From: Victivallis sp. Marseille-Q1083
Lineage (GTDB): Bacteria > Verrucomicrobiota > Lentisphaeria > Victivallales > Victivallaceae
Direction: 5' to 3'
DNA: 64,000 bases
Assembly (NCBI RefSeq): GCF_903645315.1
Contig: NZ_CAHJXL010000001.1
Location: forward strand, 868,001-932,000
Shown: piece after piece, positions 34,099-43,232 of the stretch
How the letters are laid out: every line of letters starts with the position of its first letter
How positions within the stretch are numbered: position 1 is the stretch's first letter
Notes under the pieces: model-generated
Told to the model about the DNA's origin: nothing
Seen by the model: only the letters and a program-made list of their open reading frames with translations
Database searches by the model: none
Position numbers and translations under genes: made by a program

Positions 34099-36401
34099 TT
34101 TTTCCTCTCCTGTTTTTCTTTGACTCGAAAAGCGACGCCATTTCGGGGCAAGTCCCCGGCCGGCGGGATTGCCGCGGCAACACTCGGCATTTGCTTGACC
34201 GGCAGATCGGAATACCAGGCCAACTGCTCGATGCTGAATTTTCGTTCGCAGCTCTGGCGCTGCAGCCAGAATTCCAGTTGTTCATAGTGGCCGGGCGTTA
34301 TTTCGATGTATGCGGATTCCGTGCCGGCCGGCGGCAAAGCGATTTTATAAAGTTCAAAACTTTTGTCCCGGTCGTGCAGTTTGAGAAATATTTCGGTGAG
34401 CCGGGCGGTGTGATTGCGCAGGACGACATGGAGATAACGGCAGTTGGGACCGAGTGGAATGCGCAGATTCGGAAAGTCGCAATCGGCCGGAACGATCAGC
34501 TGCGGCGCTTCCCGGAGCGGACCAACCAACTCCAGATGATTCAGGCTCAGCAATCCGATGGTTTCCGGCGCATTCCAATCCAGGATATTTTCCGCAACCG
34601 GTTCAACCGAGGGAACGCTGAAACGCCGGAGCAATGCGGTGGAACCGGCCTGAATGCGTAACTCGGTCGGGCCGGGCGGCAAGGTCAGCTCAAACGTATA
34701 TTTCCCATCGCCGCCGGACAGCGGCAACGATTGCCCGTTGACCGTTGCGGCCGGCCGGATTGCCGGCCGGGTATGGAGCTCGCCGGAAACGACGGTGCCG
34801 GCCGGCCGGGTTCCTTCCGGTTCCGAAAGGGTCAGCAATGCCGGTTCACCGTTCGTCAAGGCGGTCAATTCCCGCAACAATTCCTGCCGCAATTCCGTAA
34901 TACCGGCGGCGGAACGGTCGAAGACGGTGAGCGAGGGAGCGATCCGGTTCACCGCCTGTTCGATGCGGCGGTCGGCGTCGTAATTGCAATGCAGCCGGTC
35001 CGCCGCGGCCTGCATGGCTTTCTTCAGCAGCATCAGCAGTTCAAAATCCTCATTGCCCTGCCGGATCATTTCCAGCCGCAGGCTGGGAACCGGCCGGGCC
35101 GCGGGAGAAGTTCCCGGATAGATCAGGAAGCCGTCGCCGTTGCCGCCCGGATAAGCGAGCGGATCGTTCCAGATATCGCGCGGCACGTAACGGTTCGATT
35201 GCCAGTCAAACTTCTGCCAGATGTTGACCGCCCAATAGAGGCTGCCTTCCACCCGGTACCGCGCCTGCAGCCAGCCAAGCAGCCGCGGCGCCGTCGCCGT
35301 GTCGTTGACAAGATAGGTCGGATAGGGCGGCGGCGGCCAGACACAGGTGTACCACCAGACTCTTTCGCCCAGTTGCTGGCGGGCCTGGAAATAGGCCGGA
35401 GAATAGTGGTTGAGATTGGGGCACCAGATGTCGAGCTGTTTTTCCAGCAGCGGAGCAACCGGGTGGTTGGTCGGAATGACGACCCGGGCATCCGGCGCCA
35501 GACGATGGATGGCTTCAATGGTCCGGACGCACATCTCGTAAGCGGACGGCTCGGGTTCGTCGACGGGATAGACGAATCCCCTGGACAACCATCCCCGTTC
35601 TCGAAGGTAATCACAGCAGGCGACGAATTGCTCCGGCCGCTGCAGGTCACAGGGTATCGAGAAGGTATTCACCCGGGGATCAGCCAGATAGGCTTCCGCT
35701 TCCGGCGATTCGAGCGGCACCGGCAAACCGCCGGCATTCAACCGGTAATCGAGTAAAAATTCATAGATATTTTCTTTCAACCGCTGATATTCCGGCGATT
35801 CTTCCGTCAACTCCGGGTAAGGGACGAGCAGCTGGTTATCCCAAATGGCAAAGGCGGATTGATAACTTGGCGTTTGCGGCAGAACGGGCGGATAGACGGT
35901 CAGCGTCAGCGGTATCTGCCATCGTTCCGCATCGATTTGCACCGTCACGCAGCCGGAATAAATTCCCGGCGGCGTTTCCGGCGCGATGAACCAGTCGAAG
36001 TAGAACGACTGGTTCTGGCCGGCGGCCACGGCAAACGGCGAGCCATCGTACGGCATCAGTGCGTCCGGCAATTCCACCGGCTCCGGTACCTGTTCGGTCA
36101 GTTTCAGATAACGGGCCTGCCGGACAGTGACGGCGGCGGCCGGAAATTCAGCGCCGTTCGCCTGCGTCAGCGCCTGAACCGTGATCGAAGCAGCCTCAAT
36201 ACCGGCGGAGCCGCCGGTGAAGACCAGTTGCGTCAGTTCATGTTCATTGCGCAACGCCGCCAATTGCCAGACTGCCGGCTCCCGTTTTTCAACCGGTGCC
36301 GAGCGGGCGATTTTTTCCATCGCCTCGACGACGGCGACTCCGCCGCCGAAGAGCGCCGGCCGGCAGCCGGCCAACAGTAATATTGCCAGAAATTTCATCA
36401 T
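34095..36401 (-). CDS. DUF4091 / GH123-like hydrolase, lipoprotein (cassette A)
   Basis: 768 residues. The N-terminus [13 protein letters not shown] gives a lipobox with C13, so it is probably anchored to the outer or inner membrane. After an N-terminal beta domain (about 35-175), a barrel carries the adjacent acidic pair D281-E282 in V-Y-P-V-D-E-P-E, the position of the catalytic pair in GH123 N-acetylgalactosaminidases. The DUF4091 region ends with [11 protein letters not shown] and [15 protein letters not shown]. About 240 extra C-terminal residues (about 530-768) look like beta-sandwich modules, possibly carbohydrate-binding. GH123 activity is not established for this branch. Overlaps by 4 nt with both neighbours. 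Confidence 0.82.
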   Translation of the reverse strand: MMKFLAILLLAGCRPALFGGGVAVVEAMEKIARSAPVEKREPAVWQLAALRNEHELTQLVFTGGSAGIEAASITVQALTQANGAEFPAAAVTVRQARYLKLTEQVPEPVELPDALMPYDGSPFAVAAGQNQSFYFDWFIAPETPPGIYSGCVTVQIDAERWQIPLTLTVYPPVLPQTPSYQSAFAIWDNQLLVPYPELTEESPEYQRLKENIYEFLLDYRLNAGGLPVPLESPEAEAYLADPRVNTFSIPCDLQRPEQFVACCDYLRERGWLSRGFVYPVDEPEPSAYEMCVRTIEAIHRLAPDARVVIPTNHPVAPLLEKQLDIWCPNLNHYSPAYFQARQQLGERVWWYTCVWPPPPYPTYLVNDTATAPRLLGWLQARYRVEGSLYWAVNIWQKFDWQSNRYVPRDIWNDPLAYPGGNGDGFLIYPGTSPAARPVPSLRLEMIRQGNEDFELLMLLKKAMQAAADRLHCNYDADRRIEQAVNRIAPSLTVFDRSAAGITELRQELLRELTALTNGEPALLTLSEPEGTRPAGTVVSGELHTRPAIRPAATVNGQSLPLSGGDGKYTFELTLPPGPTELRIQAGSTALLRRFSVPSVEPVAENILDWNAPETIGLLSLNHLELVGPLREAPQLIVPADCDFPNLRIPLGPNCRYLHVVLRNHTARLTEIFLKLHDRDKSFELYKIALPPAGTESAYIEITPGHYEQLEFWLQRQSCERKFSIEQLAWYSDLPVKQMPSVAAAIPPAGDLPRNGVAFRVKEKQERKK

Positions 36402-37144
36402 TCCAGAACCCAGACTTTGCCGCCGTCGTCATAATAGGGGCGGAAGTATTTGATATAGTCCAGCTTGCCCTCGGTCCGGGTGATCGACCGGGCGCTGCCG
36501 TCGATCAGACAGGCGTTGAACGCCATACTGTGGATCAGGTTGACCGGATACCAGGAATCCGGCTCCATCGTCCCGTTCATCCGGTAACCGCGGTCGGTGT
36601 AATTTTTGTTGAAGGCGCTGCTGTCGATGATGATGCCCCAGGTATGACCGCCATACGATTGAGGAACCGAATCGGCAGCCAATACTGTAGTGCTGCCGCT
36701 GGCGGCCGCCTGTTGGGAAATGGCACTCCAGCTCTTCGGCGGATTGGAGTGGCCGGCTTTGTTGGAAGAACCGGCAATTCGATAGTTGAGTCCGACGGAA
36801 ACATCGGCATTCATGCCCCATTCCGAGGCGGTCCAGTCGCGGATGGATTCGCTCGGGCAATAAAAATTCTCCTTGGCCAGAGAGTAATCCCGATGCAGTT
36901 GCCAGGTCCAATCCCACCAGCCGCCGGTGGCGCCGTCCAGCGCGTAAGGAATACAGAAATCATCGTTATCCATGCCGTACATGACGATGCCGAGGTGGAT
37001 CTGTTTCAGATTCGACAAGCAGGAAATCGCTTGCGCTTTGGCTTTGGCTTTACTCAACGCCGGCAATAGCATGCTGGCTAAAATAGAAATAATTGCAATC
37101 ACGACCAGCAATTCAATCAATGTAAAATGTTTTCTGGCGCTCAT
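36398..37144 (-). CDS. Pseudopilin with H-X9-DG motif (cassette A)
   Basis: 248 residues. Prepilin signature [16 protein letters not shown] at the N-terminus, cleavable before F, with Glu at +5. The hydrophobic helix is followed by [11 protein letters not shown] and a globular domain. The C-terminal [12 protein letters not shown] fits the prepilin-type processing-associated H-X9-DG motif (His, nine residues, Asp-Gly). Such proteins are abundant in Lentisphaerota and Planctomycetota; their role is not established. ATG 37144 follows AGGAG. Its stop overlaps the start of the hydrolase by 4 nt. Processing would need a prepilin peptidase encoded elsewhere. Confidence 0.88.
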   Translation of the reverse strand: MSARKHFTLIELLVVIAIISILASMLLPALSKAKAKAQAISCLSNLKQIHLGIVMYGMDNDDFCIPYALDGATGGWWDWTWQLHRDYSLAKENFYCPSESIRDWTASEWGMNADVSVGLNYRIAGSSNKAGHSNPPKSWSAISQQAAASGSTTVLAADSVPQSYGGHTWGIIIDSSAFNKNYTDRGYRMNGTMEPDSWYPVNLIHSMAFNACLIDGSARSITRTEGKLDYIKYFRPYYDDGGKVWVLE

Positions 37145-37274
37145 GATCAATCTCCTGATGGTTGAAAGTAACGGTGAAAGAGGAAAGAAAAATGTTGCCG
37201 TTCCCAAAAAAAACGGCGCTGGAGAAGGAAAATTTCAGGTGGCGGAGAGTTCCTTTCTGGTTGGGTTGACGGGA

Positions 37275-38312
37275 TCAAGGATATGGTTTTTCCGCGCGGA
37301 TCGGTACGCTTATTTGAACCGGGCTCAGCGCCGGATTGCGAATTTTCGCCAGCAGCAGCCCGACGATCGAAGCGGCCACTTCCTCAATGTCGAGCTCGTA
37401 AAAAAAGACGTTGTCAACCGGCAGCAATAGCGGGATCTGGCGGTTGCGGAGCGCAAAGATGACCGGATGCCAATCGGCGTGGCACCGGACCAGTTGGCAG
37501 CAGAAATCGGCGGTAGTGGTGTCATCATAGAAAATCAGCGCATCCGGCCGCACCGCCTGCCGCAGATAGTGATTGACCAGTTGTTCGCCGGCCAGCGGCC
37601 GGTATTCCATCCCGACCGCCCGCAGGAAAGCCGAGGCGAAAGGATCGCGTTGCCGGGCCTGCTCGAAATAGCGCATTTCCGGGAAAATGGCTTCGGGCCG
37701 GCTCAAGCCGAGCCGGCGTATATCCCGAAGCGCAGCCAGAGTGTAGTCGGTGACGGCGGTAGTGACGGTCAACGGAAATCCTCCACTGTGGCCGCAATAG
37801 CAAACCTGCACGCCGGTCGTTTCCAACTGCTGCCAATCGTTCAAAGCAAGCCGTTCGGTAGTGATGAAGCCGCTGAGCTGACCATGCTTCAATGCATAAT
37901 CCAAACCGGGAAACGAATGAATGGTGGCGTCTTCACTGCCGTAGTTGCAGAACAGCATCGCCCGGCAGCTCTGTTTCTGCAATTCGCTCTGCAGGTAATA
38001 GATCAGCATGCTGTTGTATGGACTGCCCTGGACCATGCTCAAACCGATGCCGATCAGCCGGGCGACCAGTTCGCCGGGTTCGTGGCGCCGGACGAAAATG
38101 CCGACTTTGTTGCGGACTTCCAGGATGCCTTCCTCCGCCAGAGCATGAATGGCGTTGGCAATGGTTTCGGTACCCAGCAGCAATTTGAGCCGCAGTTGAT
38201 CCTGGGTCGGCAGGCGGTCGCCGGCTTTCAATTGGGAATCCAGGATATAACAGAGCAACTTCTGCCTGGCCTGGTCGGCTTTGCGGCCGAGTCCGTTGGT
38301 CAACTTGAGCAT
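37275..38312 (-). CDS. GntR-HTH / LacI-sensor hybrid regulator (cassette A)
   Basis: 345 residues. An N-terminal GntR-type winged HTH (about 10-75; I-L-D-S-Q-L-K-A-G-D-R-L-P-T-Q-D-Q-L and L-A-E-E-G-I-L-E-V-R-N-K-V-G-I) is joined to a periplasmic-binding-like sensor (about 85-330) as in AraR-type regulators. It heads the cassette, 130 nt before the pseudopilin, and probably represses it until a sugar signal appears. A candidate operator lies at 38340-38357 in its promoter region. Confidence 0.85.
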   Translation of the reverse strand: MLKLTNGLGRKADQARQKLLCYILDSQLKAGDRLPTQDQLRLKLLLGTETIANAIHALAEEGILEVRNKVGIFVRRHEPGELVARLIGIGLSMVQGSPYNSMLIYYLQSELQKQSCRAMLFCNYGSEDATIHSFPGLDYALKHGQLSGFITTERLALNDWQQLETTGVQVCYCGHSGGFPLTVTTAVTDYTLAALRDIRRLGLSRPEAIFPEMRYFEQARQRDPFASAFLRAVGMEYRPLAGEQLVNHYLRQAVRPDALIFYDDTTTADFCCQLVRCHADWHPVIFALRNRQIPLLLPVDNVFFYELDIEEVAASIVGLLLAKIRNPALSPVQISVPIRAEKPYP

Positions 38313-38339
38313 TGTCTGGCATCTCCGATATTTTTTATG

Positions 38340-38357
38340 TAAACGGAAAACTGTTTA
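38340..38357. promoter_or_regulatory. Candidate operator of cassette A
   Basis: Inverted repeat TAAAC (38340-38344) / GTTTA (38353-38357) with 8-nt spacer, about 30 nt upstream of the GntR-type regulator start, in an AT-rich promoter-like segment. Short arms, so only a suggestion. Confidence 0.35.
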
Positions 38358-38553
38358 TATTGTAAGTATAGCAAAATTTTACATAAAAGTCAACCCTCCC
38401 GATGAAGAATTCATGTGCATTCTGCGAAATACATTAAATTATTTATTTTTAACTATTTACAATGCATTGAAATTTGAAAAATCCTCCAACTGAAATTATA
38501 TTGTAATCTTCTAGCAATCAAAATCATAACTCCAGAAGGAGGAATAAAAACCA

Positions 38554-39834
38554 ATGCAACTATCTTTATTCTGCGATTATCGCGGGTACGCCAACTCCAA
38601 ATACGAGAGCCTGTTTCTTGCGCTGGAAGAATCTCATACTAGTGTCGCTAAGAAGAAAGGTCCTGGTCGTATCGGCTATGGAGATTTGGCTTACCTCAAA
38701 GCATACGTTTACAAGCACGCGGAGGAAATCAAAAGCATTCCGGAGCTCTTGCGCAATCTGCAACGGAATCCGGTGATCTGCGAAATGATCGGTTTCCAGT
38801 ATGATTCGCTGCCGGACTCGTCCCGTTTTTATACATTCCTGAGCAAGACAAAAAACTCCGAAATCCAGGCGATTCATCATGCGGCGGTTCAGTCGCTGAT
38901 CGGCGGCGGCGTGGTTTCGCTTGACGTCCTGATCGTCGATTCCAAACCGGTCATGGCCAATACCAAGCACAACAATCCCAAAAATCCGAGTCGCTCATTG
39001 GATAAAGAGGATAAAATCCCCCGCAATCCCAAAGCGACTCTCGGCTATTATTCTTACTTGAAACAGCCATTCGGCACGGGCAAGCAATTCAGCTTTTTCT
39101 GGGGCTTCCGGACGCACGTATTGGTCTCCGAAGAAGGCGTTCCGCTGGTCGAAATCACCAAGCCGAACAACATCTCCGACGAACAGATTGCGCACTCGCT
39201 CTTACGCAAACTCAAACGGGTCTACGGACAGAAGAAAGGCCGAGTTTTTATCGCCGATTCCGCCTATGACCACCGCCAATTCTACGACTTTATCAAGGAC
39301 GAAATCAAAGGCCAAGCATGCATCCCAATCAATCCGCGCAACCAGCAAGCGGCCAAACTTCTCGGCGAAAAAGGCTGTCCCATCTGTCCCGGCGGACTCG
39401 AAATGAAATATTCATGCATCACCAAGAGCGAAGGCCGCACCCGCAAGAAATTCCGCTGTCCGATCATCGCCGGAACGCGCCCGGAAAAAGCCGAATTACC
39501 TGGCCAATGCCCTTGCAATCATCAACGATTCTGTACCGGCAGCCGCTATGGCTGTACCGCTTACATCGACGTTACCGATGATGCACGCGCCCAGGTCCCG
39601 CGCCAAAGCGCATGGTACAAAGAGACTTATACCAAACGTACCGGCGTCGAACGCTATTTCTCGCGCCTCGGCTCGCGCGAGGTCGAACAGACCACGCATT
39701 TCAATTACCGAGCCATCCGCAACCAGATGAGCATTGCACATCTGACGCTCGCGCTCACCGCCGTCGCCGCCGCATTCATTCTCGAACAGCCGGACAAAAT
39801 CCGCTGTTACAAATCGTTTGCTGACGCCGCATAG
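38554..39834 (+). CDS. DDE transposase (IS4/IS5/IS1182-like)
   Basis: 426 residues. N-terminal helical DNA-binding part, then a DDE catalytic core with D129 (L-I-V-D-S-K-P-V), D235 (I-A-D-S-A-Y-D) and E366 (R-T-G-V-E-R-Y-F-S-R-L-G). Between the second D and the E there is a cysteine-rich insertion (C275, C278, C302, C319, C321, C327, C334) that looks like a zinc-binding module. GGAGG lies upstream of the ATG. Length is normal and the frame intact. I could not identify terminal inverted repeats by eye in the flanks, so the family within the superfamily and the element ends are open. Confidence 0.88.
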   Translation: MQLSLFCDYRGYANSKYESLFLALEESHTSVAKKKGPGRIGYGDLAYLKAYVYKHAEEIKSIPELLRNLQRNPVICEMIGFQYDSLPDSSRFYTFLSKTKNSEIQAIHHAAVQSLIGGGVVSLDVLIVDSKPVMANTKHNNPKNPSRSLDKEDKIPRNPKATLGYYSYLKQPFGTGKQFSFFWGFRTHVLVSEEGVPLVEITKPNNISDEQIAHSLLRKLKRVYGQKKGRVFIADSAYDHRQFYDFIKDEIKGQACIPINPRNQQAAKLLGEKGCPICPGGLEMKYSCITKSEGRTRKKFRCPIIAGTRPEKAELPGQCPCNHQRFCTGSRYGCTAYIDVTDDARAQVPRQSAWYKETYTKRTGVERYFSRLGSREVEQTTHFNYRAIRNQMSIAHLTLALTAVAAAFILEQPDKIRCYKSFADAA

Positions 39835-40134
39835 CTTCGCGATAATCTCAAATTTTTCAATCAACCCCGGCGAATTCACATCCGCCTTAATTCTTCACGC
39901 CTTTTTTCAGCGATTTTTTACCCAATTCTGCACCAACTCGTACTGTTTGCTTGTTTTCAAAGCTTTTGCCGGTGGCTCAAACTGCTTCCTGTTCACTTTT
40001 CCTCTATTTCGCAGAACTCATAGAATTCATGGAATTCAAATCAAAGAAAAAAACTTTTTTTAATACGCAGCAGTAGCATAACGGCAGCGGCAAGCTCCGC
40101 GATGGGACAAATCCGCCGCTCAAAGCGGCATGAT
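39835..40134. other. Region after the transposase
   Basis: About 300 nt with no supported gene. It is rather AT-rich and must hold the right end of the DDE element, but no terminal repeat was recognised. A short stretch near 40070-40110 has a D-arm-like look but does not fold into a tRNA. Confidence 0.5.
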
Positions 40135-40165
40135 AAAAAAAATGTCCCGGCGATCGGCCGGGACA
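40135..40165 (-). terminator. Rho-independent terminator of serA
   Basis: On the minus strand a perfect 9-bp stem TGTCCCGGC / GCCGGGACA (40165-40157 and 40151-40143) with a 5-nt loop is followed by a T-run (plus-strand A 40135-40142). Confidence 0.9.
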
Positions 40166-40192
40166 AAATTCGGCGAAGAAACCACTCCGGCT

Positions 40193-41767
40193 TCAGTCGT
40201 TGAAGCTGAACTGGAATGCGTGACGGGCTTTGATCACTTCCTTGATCTTGTCGACGATCAGCTCCGGCACTTCGACGCCAGTCTTGATGACCGCCAGCGA
40301 CATGCCGCGCTTGACATCCTGCGGGGCCCGGATGTCGACGATATTGATGTTCTTTTCGCCGAGGATGCTGGCAATTTTACCGATAACGCCCGGTTCGTCG
40401 GCATATTCGACAAACAAATTGTTGCCGGTCGGCTCCAGGTAGAGGCTGTCGAAATTGTTGATCCGGGAAATCATCAGGTGGTTTTCGGTCAAGGTGCCGC
40501 GGACGCTGGCCTTGGAAACCGATTCGTTGCCGGCAAAGAGGTCGACGGTCATCGATTCACCGTAATGCTTGCTGTCATCGACGTCGCGGTTGATCAGTTC
40601 CACGCCGCGGGTCTGCAGAAAACCGGCCGCGTCGTTGATCGCATGGAACGCGTTGTAATCATCGATGATGCCGGCGGCGATCGGCGTGGTCAGCCATTTG
40701 GCGTATTTGTTGAGTTCGCCGTAAAAGCTGGTTTCGATCCGGGTCGGCTGGCTTTCCTTGCCGAGATAGCCGTGGGCGATGCTGGTCAGCACATAGGCCA
40801 GTTTCTGGTAATGCGGGTCCAGGCCGTCCGGCAGCTCCTTGTTGACGACATAGGTGGTAACGCCCTGCTCGAAATAAGCGATCGTCTGCTCGGCGGAACG
40901 CCTGGCGGCGACGAAATTGGCTTCCCTGGTGTTGGCGCCGATGTGCGGCAGCATGATGTCGGCGACATCGGCAACCGATTTCGGACCGGCCTCGTCCTTC
41001 GGGTAAACGTCGTTGCAGTAGATGATCTGCTTTTCCGCCTTGATGGTTCGCAGGTCGTTCTCGTTGAGGATGCCGGCACGGGCGCAGTTGACCAGCACGG
41101 CGCCGTCCTTCAGCAGCGACAGCAGCCGGTAATTGATCATGCCGCGGGTTTCGTCATTTTCCGGAATATGCAGGGTAATGAAATCGGCATTCTTGAAGAT
41201 CTCTTCAACGCTGTTCAATTCGACACCGAGCTTGTCGGCCAGCGCCGGCGACATCATCGGATCGTAACCGAGCACTTTGACCTCAAAGCCGGCCAGCCGT
41301 CTGACCACCAGCTGCCCGATGTTACCGAGTCCGAGAATCCCGACCGTCTTGCCGGTCAGTTCACGGCCCATGAATTTCTTCTTTTCCCAGTTGCCGGCGC
41401 GCGTCGAGATGTCGCCCGGAATCAGGAAACGGACGGCGGCGAGCATCATTGCGATGACCTCTTCGGCGACGGCGTTGGAATTGGCCCCCGGCGTGTTCAT
41501 CACATCGATGTCCCTGCTGCGGGCATATTTGGTGTCGATGGTGTTGAACCCGGCGCCGGCGCGGACGATCAATTTCAGGTTCGGCAGCGCGTCGATGACG
41601 GCCGGCGTGATTTTTTCACTGCGGACGATCATGCCTTCGGCGTCGGCGTTGGCGGCGACCAGTTCGGCCAGCGGGGTGTCGGCGTCCTGAACGACGGTAT
41701 AACCGTTGTCGACCAGCAGGCCGGCGGCGAATTTATCCAACTTGGTGGGGATCAATATCTTTTTCAT
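40193..41767 (-). CDS. serA: D-3-phosphoglycerate dehydrogenase
   Basis: 524 residues, first step of serine biosynthesis (3-phosphoglycerate to 3-phosphohydroxypyruvate with NAD+). N-terminal part with R-A-G-A-G-F-N-T-I, NAD-binding G-L-G-N-I-G, catalytic Arg in N-C-A-R-A-G and catalytic His in P-H-I-G-A-N-T. The C-terminal extension holds an intervening domain (about 325-440) and an ACT regulatory domain (about 450-524; N-N-L-F-V-E-Y-A-D-E-P-G-V-I-G). This is the long SerA form, usually feedback-regulated by serine. GGAG lies upstream; the gene is monocistronic and followed by a terminator. Confidence 0.96.
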   Translation of the reverse strand: MKKILIPTKLDKFAAGLLVDNGYTVVQDADTPLAELVAANADAEGMIVRSEKITPAVIDALPNLKLIVRAGAGFNTIDTKYARSRDIDVMNTPGANSNAVAEEVIAMMLAAVRFLIPGDISTRAGNWEKKKFMGRELTGKTVGILGLGNIGQLVVRRLAGFEVKVLGYDPMMSPALADKLGVELNSVEEIFKNADFITLHIPENDETRGMINYRLLSLLKDGAVLVNCARAGILNENDLRTIKAEKQIIYCNDVYPKDEAGPKSVADVADIMLPHIGANTREANFVAARRSAEQTIAYFEQGVTTYVVNKELPDGLDPHYQKLAYVLTSIAHGYLGKESQPTRIETSFYGELNKYAKWLTTPIAAGIIDDYNAFHAINDAAGFLQTRGVELINRDVDDSKHYGESMTVDLFAGNESVSKASVRGTLTENHLMISRINNFDSLYLEPTGNNLFVEYADEPGVIGKIASILGEKNINIVDIRAPQDVKRGMSLAVIKTGVEVPELIVDKIKEVIKARHAFQFSFND

Positions 41768-42064
41768 ACTAGTTTCTCCTGATTCCAGGGTTCCGCAAAA
41801 TAATGTTATTGAACTATTAAGATACTCCGGAAAAGCTCTTTTTCAATGGCCCGGCGGTAAAATAGTTCGTTTTTCGGACCGCCGGCGGAAGCTGCCCGGC
41901 AGGAACCGGGCGCGGCTCGAAGCGGAAAGCCGCCGGTTCAGCAGGTAGTTTTTTTATTCACTTCGATTGTAATTTTTTGAAAAAGCAATTTGCTTTCACG
42001 GCCGTTTTCTTCTATTTTAATTAAAATTCAGGAATAAAAAATTGGTAACCTTCGGGAGGATGAA

Positions 42065-43087
42065 ATGAAACGGTTCCTGGTATGGATGTTGATGCTGGCA
42101 GTGTCGGCCGGCTCCCTGGCCGACGAGGCGGTGACGGCAGTGAAGGTGATGCAGTTGAACATCTGGCAGAGTGCCGCGAATGTGCCGGATGCCCAGAAGG
42201 GAATCATCGCCGAGATCAAACGTCTGAAACCGGAGATCGTTGTATTGTGCGAAGCGGGAAAGGACGGTACGATTGCCGAACTGACTGAAGCATTGGCCAG
42301 GGAGGGGCTGCATTATCAGGCGTCGAAAACTCAGAACGATTGCCAGGTGTTGTCGGTTTATCCTTTCATCGAGGAACAGAATATCTCCAATCACCAGAAA
42401 GTGGTGCTCGACGGCGGGGCGCTGGGGCGGCTCGTCGTCTACTCGGTTCATTTGAATTACCTGGATTACGCCTGTTATCTGCCGCGGGGTTATGACGGCA
42501 ACACCTGGCAGAAATTGCCGGATGGCCCGGTTCATACGGTCGAACCGGTTTCCCGGATGAATCTGGCCAGCGGCCGGCCGGAGGCGATGGCGCAGTTGAT
42601 AAAGGACGCCCAACCCTATCTGAAAGCCGGCGATATCGTTATTCTCGGCGGGGATTTCAACGAACCGTCCCATCTGGACTGGACCGAGGCGACCGCCGAT
42701 TTATTCGGTCACAACGGCATCGTGATGCCGTGGCAGACGACCAAATGCCTGGAAGAGGCCGGCTGGATCGATACCTACCGCCAACGCTATCCCGATCCGG
42801 TAAAATATCCGGCCGCGACTTTCCCGTGCAACAATCCGCATGTCGAAGTGAGTGCGTTGACCTGGGCGCCCGAAGCCGATGAACGGGACCGGATCGACTT
42901 TATTTTTGTCGGCCCCTCCAGGCGGCTGACGGTGGAAAAGGCCGGTTTGATCGGCCCGGAGACGATGATCGTCAAAGGCCAGCGCAGTGATGAAACCACC
43001 GATGATCCCATTCTGCCGCCGGTGTCGATCTGGCCGACCGATCATCGCGGGACCTACGCCGTGCTGGCCGTTACCCCCCGCCGCTAG
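42065..43087 (+). CDS. Secreted endonuclease/exonuclease/phosphatase (EEP) family protein
   Basis: 340 residues. Signal peptide (about 1-19, ends S-L-A-D). The EEP core shows M-Q-L-N-I-W-Q, V-V-L-C-E-A (metal-binding Glu), H-L-N-Y-L, G-G-D-F-N-E-P and the C-terminal W-P-T-D-H-R-G (catalytic Asp-His). The family cleaves phosphodiester or phosphomonoester bonds (nucleases, sphingomyelinases, inositol phosphatases). The export signal points to an environmental phosphate ester, but the substrate is unknown. GGGAGG precedes the ATG. Convergent with the DUF4091 gene at 43233. Confidence 0.85.
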   Translation: MKRFLVWMLMLAVSAGSLADEAVTAVKVMQLNIWQSAANVPDAQKGIIAEIKRLKPEIVVLCEAGKDGTIAELTEALAREGLHYQASKTQNDCQVLSVYPFIEEQNISNHQKVVLDGGALGRLVVYSVHLNYLDYACYLPRGYDGNTWQKLPDGPVHTVEPVSRMNLASGRPEAMAQLIKDAQPYLKAGDIVILGGDFNEPSHLDWTEATADLFGHNGIVMPWQTTKCLEEAGWIDTYRQRYPDPVKYPAATFPCNNPHVEVSALTWAPEADERDRIDFIFVGPSRRLTVEKAGLIGPETMIVKGQRSDETTDDPILPPVSIWPTDHRGTYAVLAVTPRR

Positions 43088-43232
43088 CGGATCCGGCTGC
43101 CGGACGGCCGGCAGCTGGCCCAATGCGGAAATGCGGAACTTCTTCGGGAATCGTTGAACAGGTTGGTGAGCCTCACCGTTCCGGCCGGAGCCATCCCTCT
43201 TTGGCTCCAGGCCGAAAAACCTGTCCCTGGCA

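Noticed and set aside
40070-40120. tRNA-like stretch with a D-arm-like segment
   Set aside because: No acceptor stem, anticodon arm or TTC loop can be paired. It lies between a transposase and a terminator.
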